In this document: positions 6,373 to 10,830 of the stretch, piece after piece | How positions within the stretch are numbered: position 1 is the stretch's first letter | Layout of the letters: the number at the start of each line of letters is the position of its first letter | From: Deltaproteobacteria bacterium | Lineage (GTDB): Bacteria; Myxococcota; Myxococcia; Myxococcales; 40CM-4-68-19 | Direction of reading: 5' to 3' | DNA length: 10,830 bases | Assembly (NCBI GenBank): GCA_018266095.1 | Contig: JAFEBC010000044.1 | Coordinates: 1-10,830, forward strand | Position numbers and translations under genes: made by a program | Notes under the pieces: generated by a model | Databases searched by the model: none | What the model saw: only the letters and a program-made list of their open reading frames with translations | What the model was told of the DNA's origin: nothing

Positions 6373-7773
6373 ATGCACCGTTTCGTCCTCGCAGCCGCAC
6401 TGGCCCTCGCGCTCTCGAGCGCCGCCAGCGCGCAGACTGCCGCCGCTCCCGCCCCCGCCGAACCGATCGCAGCCAAGCCGGCCGACACCAAGGCCGCCGA
6501 CACCAAGGCCGCCGACGCGAAGGCCGCCGAGCAGTCCTCGCTCAAGTCCGGCGACGCCGGCGACGCCGCGCTCGATGAGGTCACCGGCCACACCGACTCG
6601 GGCCCGCAGCTCAAGCTCTACGGGTTCGCCGACTTCACCTACCAGCGCTACCTGTTCGACACGCAGAGCGGCTGGGCCAAGTACAACATCTTCGAGAACA
6701 ACGGCTCGCTCGCGGTCGGCAAGATCAACCTCTTCCTCGACGGCCAGCTCTCGCAGCGCGCGCGCAGCCTCATCGAGATCCGCTTCAGCTACGTGCCCAA
6801 CGGCACCGGCTCGCAGCTCACCTCGACCGGCACGCAGAAGGTCTCGACGCAGGTCAACGACCCGACCGAGTCCAACGCCTACGTGAGCTGGGGCTCGATC
6901 CTGATCGAGCGCGCCTGGGTCGAGTACGCGTTCTCCGACCTGTTCACGCTGCGCGCAGGCCAGTTCCTCACGCCCGTCGGCATCTGGAACGTGGACCACG
7001 CCTCGGTGGCGCTCATCGACGCGAACCAGCCGTACGCCATCACGCAGCAGCTCTTCCCGCGCTCGCAGGTGGGCTTCGAGGGCTACGGCAGCCGCTACTT
7101 CGGCGACACGCGCCTCGGCTGGCACCTGACGGTCTCGAACGGCCGCATCGAGTCGTACAACAACGACTACAACGGGCACGTCCCGCAGTACGTCGACTTC
7201 GATCACCGGCTCGGCGTCGGCGGCCGCGTCTTCATGGAGACGCGCGGCAGCTTGGGCGAGCTCAAGGTCGGCGGCAGCTTCTACACCGGCCGCTACACCG
7301 AGCGGAACGAGGGCAACGGCGCCACCGGCCCGTTCAACAACCTCATCCAGCAGTACGACGAGCTCTCGCTCGGCGCGGACGTGCGCTGGGAGTACAAGAG
7401 CTTCCTCCTCCAGGGCGAGGCGCTCTACCACGACGTGAAGTACACCGACGACGGGCGCGCCGCCTTCGCCGCGTTCCTGGGCCGGCCCACGTATTCGGAC
7501 TACACCGCGAGCGGCTGGTACGTGCTCGGCGGCTATCGGCTGCCTTGGTACAACATCATGCCCTTCGGCATGTTCCAGCACCTGACGCCGAACGACACGC
7601 AGGAGCGCATCGAGCTCTACGTGGTGAACCTGGGCGTGAACGTGCGCGTGCTGCCGAACCTGGTGGTCAAGGGCTCGGTGGGCCTGCCCTGGTGGCCGAA
7701 GGCGCCCGCGAACGACAACATCTACGGCGCGCAGCTCATCACCCTCCAATCCCAGATCGCCTGGGCGTTCTAA
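6373..7773 (+). CDS. Outer-membrane beta-barrel porin (OprP/DcaP-like)
   Basis: Predicted outer-membrane channel of 466 residues. A signal peptide covers about residues 1-20 (positive start, Ala/Leu-rich core, cleavage after SAASA). A low-complexity periplasmic stretch with three ADTKA-type repeats (about 37-51) follows, then the barrel from about residue 77, opening with LKLYGFADFTYQRY. The barrel shows alternating aromatic/hydrophobic strands, tight turns and many Tyr/Trp/Asn-rich loops, and the protein ends QSQIAWAF with a terminal Phe, the usual outer-membrane assembly signal. This fits the phosphate-selective/DcaP-like porin superfamily; substrate specificity is not readable. It is the first gene of a three-gene unit. 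Its TAA lies inside the Shine-Dalgarno of the binding-protein gene, 9 nt ahead of that gene's ATG, pointing to co-expression. Confidence 0.85.
   Translation: MHRFVLAAALALALSSAASAQTAAAPAPAEPIAAKPADTKAADTKAADAKAAEQSSLKSGDAGDAALDEVTGHTDSGPQLKLYGFADFTYQRYLFDTQSGWAKYNIFENNGSLAVGKINLFLDGQLSQRARSLIEIRFSYVPNGTGSQLTSTGTQKVSTQVNDPTESNAYVSWGSILIERAWVEYAFSDLFTLRAGQFLTPVGIWNVDHASVALIDANQPYAITQQLFPRSQVGFEGYGSRYFGDTRLGWHLTVSNGRIESYNNDYNGHVPQYVDFDHRLGVGGRVFMETRGSLGELKVGGSFYTGRYTERNEGNGATGPFNNLIQQYDELSLGADVRWEYKSFLLQGEALYHDVKYTDDGRAAFAAFLGRPTYSDYTASGWYVLGGYRLPWYNIMPFGMFQHLTPNDTQERIELYVVNLGVNVRVLPNLVVKGSVGLPWWPKAPANDNIYGAQLITLQSQIAWAF
6481..6525 (+). repeat. Three tandem 15-bp repeats within the porin gene
   Basis: GCCGACACCAAGGCC occurs twice in perfect tandem (6481-6495, 6496-6510), followed by a copy with two changes (GCCGACGCGAAGGCC, 6511-6525). 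They encode repeats of ADTKA/ADAKA just after the signal peptide, ahead of the beta-barrel. As the unit is a multiple of three, copy-number change would alter linker length without breaking the frame. Confidence 0.9.
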
Positions 7774-7782
7774 GGAGCTGCC

Positions 7783-8277
7783 ATGACCCGCTCATTCGCT
7801 CTCCTGCGCCTCACGCTCGCCGCCGCCGCTGCCCTCCTCGCTCCTGCCGCGGCCCGCGCGCAGTCGGCTGAAGGCAGCACGCTGGTCGTGATCGTCGACC
7901 GCGACAACCCGAAGACGGACATCTCCACCGAGGAGCTGCGCGCGCTCTTCCTCGGCAAGAAGAAGGAGTGGTCCGATGGCCAGCGCGCGGTGCCGCTCGA
8001 TCTCGAGGCGGGCTCGGCCGAGCGCGAGAACTTCAACGCCAACGTGCTGAACATGGACCAGGGCGAGGTCGATCGCTACTGGGTCGACCAGCGCATGCGC
8101 GGCACGGGCACGGCGCCTCGCGTGGCCCCGACGCCGGAGTCCGTGGTGCGGCTCGCGGGCAAGGTGCGCGGCGTGGTCGCGTATGTCCCGCAGCGCGCGG
8201 TCGATGCGTCGGTGAAGGTGCTCAAGGTGAACGGCATCGCCCCCGGCAAGCCCGGCTACCCGCTCTCTGGAAAGTAA
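7783..8277 (+). CDS. Small PstS-like periplasmic substrate-binding protein
   Basis: Periplasmic protein of 164 residues, about 138 after removal of a signal peptide (1-26, ending AARA). The core matches the short phosphate-binding-protein-like (PBP superfamily) fold: VVIVDRDNP at the first strand, then STEELRALFLGKKKEWSDGQRAVPLD (48-73), the classic 'LF.G....W.DG....P.D' segment, then an R-x-x-F-like ERENFN, a 'YW....' helix, and a KVRGVVAYVP strand close to the 'GAIGYV' of PstS relatives. It is about half the length of classical PstS and lacks a recognisable second lobe. The Shine-Dalgarno AAGGAG five bases ahead of ATG overlaps the porin stop. No pstC, pstA or pstB lies nearby. The setting between a porin and a chemoreceptor suggests ligand capture for sensing; phosphate or another oxyanion is a family-based guess. 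Confidence 0.83.
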   Translation: MTRSFALLRLTLAAAAALLAPAAARAQSAEGSTLVVIVDRDNPKTDISTEELRALFLGKKKEWSDGQRAVPLDLEAGSAERENFNANVLNMDQGEVDRYWVDQRMRGTGTAPRVAPTPESVVRLAGKVRGVVAYVPQRAVDASVKVLKVNGIAPGKPGYPLSGK

Positions 8278-8281
8278 GCCC

Positions 8282-9865
8282 ATGCTCAAGCGACTCAAGG
8301 TCTCGACCAGCCTCTACTTGCTCGTCTCGGTGATGGGCGCCGTGGCCTTGGTCCTCGGCGCGGTGGGCCTGGGCGGCATGCGGCTCATGGAGCAGGGCCT
8401 GCGGCACGTCTACGAGGATCGCGTGGTGCCGCTGCGCGATCTGAAGGATCTCTCGGACGCCTTCGCGGTGGCCGGCGTGCAGACGGCGCAGAAGGTGCGC
8501 GACCGCTCGATCACCTGGGAGCAGGGGCGCGCGTCGCTGCATGAGGCGCGCTCGGTGATCGACGGCATCGTCAAGCGCGGCGGCGCGCGGACGCTCTCGC
8601 CCGAGGAGCAGAAGCTGGTGGCGGAGATGACGCCGCTGATGGCGAAGGCGAACACGGCGCTCGACGAGCTGGACGCCATCTTGAAGAAGCAGCAGACGGA
8701 GGAGCTCGAGCTGTTCGTGACCATCGACCTCTTCCCGGCCGTGCAGCCGCTCATCGGCAAGCTCGATGGCCTGAGCCGCTTGCAGCTCGATCTCGCGCGT
8801 GCGTCGTACCAGGACGCGGCGCAGATGTACGCGCAGAGCCGCTCGGTGGCGATCGCGGCGATCGTGATCGGGTTGCTGCTCGGCTTCATCCTCGCGTGGG
8901 TGATCATCCAGCGGCTGCTCGTGCAATTGGGCGGCGAGCCAGCGGTGATCGCGGACACGGTGGAGCGCATCGCGGAGGGCGATCTGACGCTCGATCTCGG
9001 CACCTCGTACTCGACGGGCGTGCACGCGGCCCTGAAGCGCATGCTCACGCGGCTCAATGAAGTGCTGGGCGAGGTCGGCCACGGCGCGGATCTGCTCGCG
9101 AACGTGTCGTCGCAAGTGTCATCGGCTGCGAACGCAGTGTCCGATGGCGCGAGCACGCAGGCGGCCTCGGTCGAGGAGACCTCGGCCAGCCTCGAAGAGA
9201 TGAGCGCGTCGATCACGCAGAACGCGCACAACAGCCGCGAGTGCGAAGAGGTCGCGCTCAAGGGCACCGGTGACGCGAAGAAGAGCGCCGACGCGGTGAA
9301 GGCGACCATCGAAGCGATGAAGGCCATCGCGGCCAAGGTGTCGGTGATCGACGAGATCGCCTACCAGACGAACTTGCTGGCGCTGAACGCCGAGATCGAA
9401 GCGGCGCGCGCGGGAGCCGTGGGACGTGGTTTTGCCGTCGTCGCAGGAGAGGTTCGCCGTCTCGCTGAGCGCAGCCAGGTGTCGGCCCGCGAGATTGGAA
9501 CGCTGGCATCGGACAGCGTGGGCCTGGCTGATTCCTCGGGCGCGGCGCTGGCGGAGCTGGTGCCCTCGATCCAGAAGACGACCGCGCTGGTGCAGGAGGT
9601 GAGCGCGGCCTCGAACGAGCAGGCCTCGGGTGTCACGCAGATCACGCGCGCCATCACGCAGGTCGATCAGGCCACGCAGCGCAGCGCCGCGGCGGCAGAG
9701 GAGTTGGCCGCGGCCGCGGGTCAGCTCGCCGAGCAGGCCGAGACGCTGCAGGGCCAGATGCGCTTCTTCAAGGTGCGCGAGGTGGAGGCGCCGCGTCCGA
9801 GGGCGAACTCGAACCAGACGAACGTGCCGGCGCACCTGGCGTCGCTGTCGGCGGCGGGCGCCTAG
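8282..9865 (+). CDS. Methyl-accepting chemotaxis protein with four-helix-bundle sensor domain
   Basis: Inner-membrane chemoreceptor of 527 residues. Order: TM1 (about 11-32), a periplasmic all-helical domain of about 155 residues fitting the 4HB_MCP type, TM2 (about 188-208), HAMP (about 209-262, with VQLGGEPAVIADTVERIAEGDLT in its usual form), and a cytoplasmic coiled-coil signalling domain. The hairpin tip at about 354-396 reads EIAYQTNLLALNAEIEAARA then GRGFAVVAGEVRRLAERS, the conserved CheA/CheW contact region. Methylation-type helices flank it (SVEETSASLEEM; AAEELAAAAGQLAEQ). The tail is proline/asparagine-rich and lacks the NWETF-type CheR pentapeptide. It starts 4 nt after the binding-protein stop, with GGAAAG upstream. 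No cheA, cheW or other che genes are present, so this is an orphan receptor. The periplasmic domain could sense the loaded binding protein. Confidence 0.95.
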   Translation: MLKRLKVSTSLYLLVSVMGAVALVLGAVGLGGMRLMEQGLRHVYEDRVVPLRDLKDLSDAFAVAGVQTAQKVRDRSITWEQGRASLHEARSVIDGIVKRGGARTLSPEEQKLVAEMTPLMAKANTALDELDAILKKQQTEELELFVTIDLFPAVQPLIGKLDGLSRLQLDLARASYQDAAQMYAQSRSVAIAAIVIGLLLGFILAWVIIQRLLVQLGGEPAVIADTVERIAEGDLTLDLGTSYSTGVHAALKRMLTRLNEVLGEVGHGADLLANVSSQVSSAANAVSDGASTQAASVEETSASLEEMSASITQNAHNSRECEEVALKGTGDAKKSADAVKATIEAMKAIAAKVSVIDEIAYQTNLLALNAEIEAARAGAVGRGFAVVAGEVRRLAERSQVSAREIGTLASDSVGLADSSGAALAELVPSIQKTTALVQEVSAASNEQASGVTQITRAITQVDQATQRSAAAAEELAAAAGQLAEQAETLQGQMRFFKVREVEAPRPRANSNQTNVPAHLASLSAAGA

Positions 9866-10538
9866 CGTCGAAGCGCGCGAGCCAGACCTTGAACTCGTCT
9901 GGCCGCGTGAGGTCGGTCTTGGCCGTCTGACGGCGGATGCCCGCGATGGTCTCGTTGGCCCAGTCCTTCTGGAAGAAGTTCACGAGCCACGCGGGCAGCC
10001 AGCCGCCCGGATCGCTGTGGATCTCGACGGTGAGCCGCGTGTGCGCGCCGTCCGCGAGCGGCTCCAGGACGTAGATCGCGCGCAGCGTGCCGCGGATGGT
10101 CTTGGGCTTGGGCGGCAACGCGGCCAGCGTGAACGGCTCGCTCTTGATGGTGGCGACGCCCGTCGCCTCGTCGAGCGACATGTGCACGGGCGGGAGGAAC
10201 TCGCGATCGCGCACCGGCCACGGCATGTCGACGCGGTTGTACTCGATGTAGTCGTCCTCGGCCGCCTGCTGCACCACGCGCGCCTCGGCGAGCGAGTCGA
10301 TCCACTCCGGCGAGCGCGCCTCGTCGAGCAGCACCTGCGCCACCACCACGGGCGGCGCCTTCACCTCGCCCGAGCCCTTGATGCCGTGGAACGGGCTGCC
10401 CGGGTCCTCGCGCTTCCACACCTGCACGCCGTCCTTGTCGCTGGTCTGCTCCCAGTCGCCCTCAGCCGCGGGCGCGGGCCGCGTGAGCGTGAGCGAGCAC
10501 AGGAGCAGCGGGACCAGGAATACGGAGCGCGGGCGCAT
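9768..10538 (-). CDS. Secreted START-domain protein
   Basis: A 256-residue protein with a signal peptide (1-25, ending APAA) and one START (StAR-related lipid transfer) domain, about 27-222. Visible marks are WEQTSDKDGVQVWKRE (29-44) at the domain entry, a helix with SPEWIDSLAEARVV (76-89), EYNRVDMPWPVRDREF (99-114), which is the family's 'PWP..DRDF' motif, and a long C-terminal helix with WLVNFFQKDWANETIAGIRRQ. START domains hold hydrophobic ligands in a helix-grip pocket; the ligand here is unknown, and periplasmic location is inferred from the signal peptide. No clear Shine-Dalgarno precedes the ATG. Residues 225-256, a Pro/Ala/Ser tail, lie antisense to the last 98 bases of the chemoreceptor gene, so the folded domain ends almost exactly where the two genes begin to overlap. 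Confidence 0.85.
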   Translation of the reverse strand: MRPRSVFLVPLLLCSLTLTRPAPAAEGDWEQTSDKDGVQVWKREDPGSPFHGIKGSGEVKAPPVVVAQVLLDEARSPEWIDSLAEARVVQQAAEDDYIEYNRVDMPWPVRDREFLPPVHMSLDEATGVATIKSEPFTLAALPPKPKTIRGTLRAIYVLEPLADGAHTRLTVEIHSDPGGWLPAWLVNFFQKDWANETIAGIRRQTAKTDLTRPDEFKVWLARFDARRPPPTATPGAPARSSGSSSPSDAAPPPRAP

Positions 10539-10578
10539 GGCGCGCGAGCGTACACGAAACCTGTGTTAACGAAGCTGC
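10539..10578. promoter_or_regulatory. Short divergent intergenic region, possible shared promoter
   Basis: Only 40 bases separate two divergent starts. The middle (10551-10573) is markedly A/T-richer than its surroundings and contains the palindrome GTTAAC (10565-10570) and a small dyad ACAC/GTGT (10552-10555, 10563-10566). This is the only place for a promoter of the downstream plus-strand gene and the START gene, unless one lies inside a coding region. No confident -10/-35 pair was found. Confidence 0.3.
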
Positions 10579-10830
10579 GTGCCCGTTCCGAAGCCCCGCC
10601 GCACGCTGCACGCCCAGATGCTCTACACGCGCGCGCTCCTGCGCCGCTTCCGCGGCACGTTCGCGATGCTGGTGATCCTCGTCTTCGGCGGCGGCGCGCT
10701 CATCTGGCTCCTGAACCGGCAGGGCCACACGCCCATCACGCTCGGCCGCGGCTTCGTCACCGCGTACTTCCTGCTCTTCGCGCAGACCGTGGGCGAGGTC
10801 CCCGAACAGGGCCTGCTCGAGGTCGTGTAC
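10579..10830 (+). CDS. Membrane protein, N-terminal fragment; resembles TrkA-N type potassium channel subunits
   Basis: An open frame from GTG 10579 runs to the window edge (84 codons, no stop). It encodes a basic N-terminus, then LLRRFRGTFAMLVILVFGGG leading into a first membrane helix (about 27-45), a short polar loop, and RGFVTAYFLLFAQTVGEVPE, which resembles the pore-helix region of ion-channel proteins with a following RCK/TrkA-N domain; myxobacterial members often show 'LLR.FRGT' and 'LLFAQ' here. The normal TVGYG filter is not evident, so ion selectivity is open. An ATG at 10618 is an alternative start, losing 13 residues; the Shine-Dalgarno (GAAG) ahead of the GTG is weak. The cytoplasmic domain that would settle the family lies outside the window. 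Confidence 0.55.
   Translation, partial: MPVPKPRRTLHAQMLYTRALLRRFRGTFAMLVILVFGGGALIWLLNRQGHTPITLGRGFVTAYFLLFAQTVGEVPEQGLLEVVY

Noticed and set aside
4758..6578. 606-codon plus-strand open frame across the esterase and regulatory region
   Set aside because: It is antisense to the well-supported esterase and HabA-like genes. Its translation is Arg/Val/Glu/Gly-rich low-complexity without any domain, as expected for the shadow frame of a GC-rich gene.
6367..7749. 460-codon minus-strand open frame opposite the porin gene
   Set aside because: Val/Ala/Arg/Glu low-complexity translation. The plus strand has a signal peptide, barrel and C-terminal Phe.

Overview
The window is very GC-rich (roughly 70%) with strong G/C third-position bias. 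It holds nine protein-coding genes, seven complete and two cut by the window edges. Base composition and gene content (a metal-type RND pump, a Notum-like pectinacetylesterase lipoprotein, a START-domain protein, an orphan chemoreceptor and a probable sigma-54 promoter) suggest a high-GC Gram-negative bacterium, most likely of the former Deltaproteobacteria (Myxococcota-like). That placement is inference; no rRNA or tRNA is present to test it.

Layout. (1) 2-3483, plus strand: the end of an RND periplasmic adaptor gene, overlapping at its stop with a complete heavy-metal-type (CusA/CzcA-like) RND inner-membrane pump gene. (2) 3484-3789, no gene: a striking branched inverted-repeat element (3490-3650) starting 6 nt after the pump stop codon, then a possible terminator. 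(3) 3790-6095, minus strand: a pectinacetylesterase-family lipoprotein, then a four-helix membrane protein resembling the hydroxylaminobenzene mutase / styrene oxide isomerase group, translationally coupled by a GTGA overlap to a METTL20-type (ETF-beta lysine) methyltransferase. (4) 6096-6372: a divergent regulatory region with several dyads and a good sigma-54 promoter match. (5) 6373-9865, plus strand: a tight operon of outer-membrane beta-barrel porin, small PstS-like periplasmic binding protein and transmembrane methyl-accepting chemotaxis protein. (6) 9768-10538, minus strand: a secreted START-domain protein whose last codons run antisense into the chemoreceptor gene. (7) 10579-10830, plus strand: the start of a membrane protein resembling the N-terminus of TrkA-N type potassium channels.

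The most interesting unit is the porin - binding protein - chemoreceptor operon. Gaps of 9 and 4 nt, a strong Shine-Dalgarno overlapping the porin stop, and one candidate sigma-54 promoter with upstream dyads suggest one regulated module: uptake across the outer membrane, capture in the periplasm, and signalling through a four-helix-bundle receptor. No ABC permease or ATPase genes are nearby, so the binding protein may serve sensing rather than transport. The ligand cannot be told from sequence; phosphate or another oxyanion is the family-based guess.
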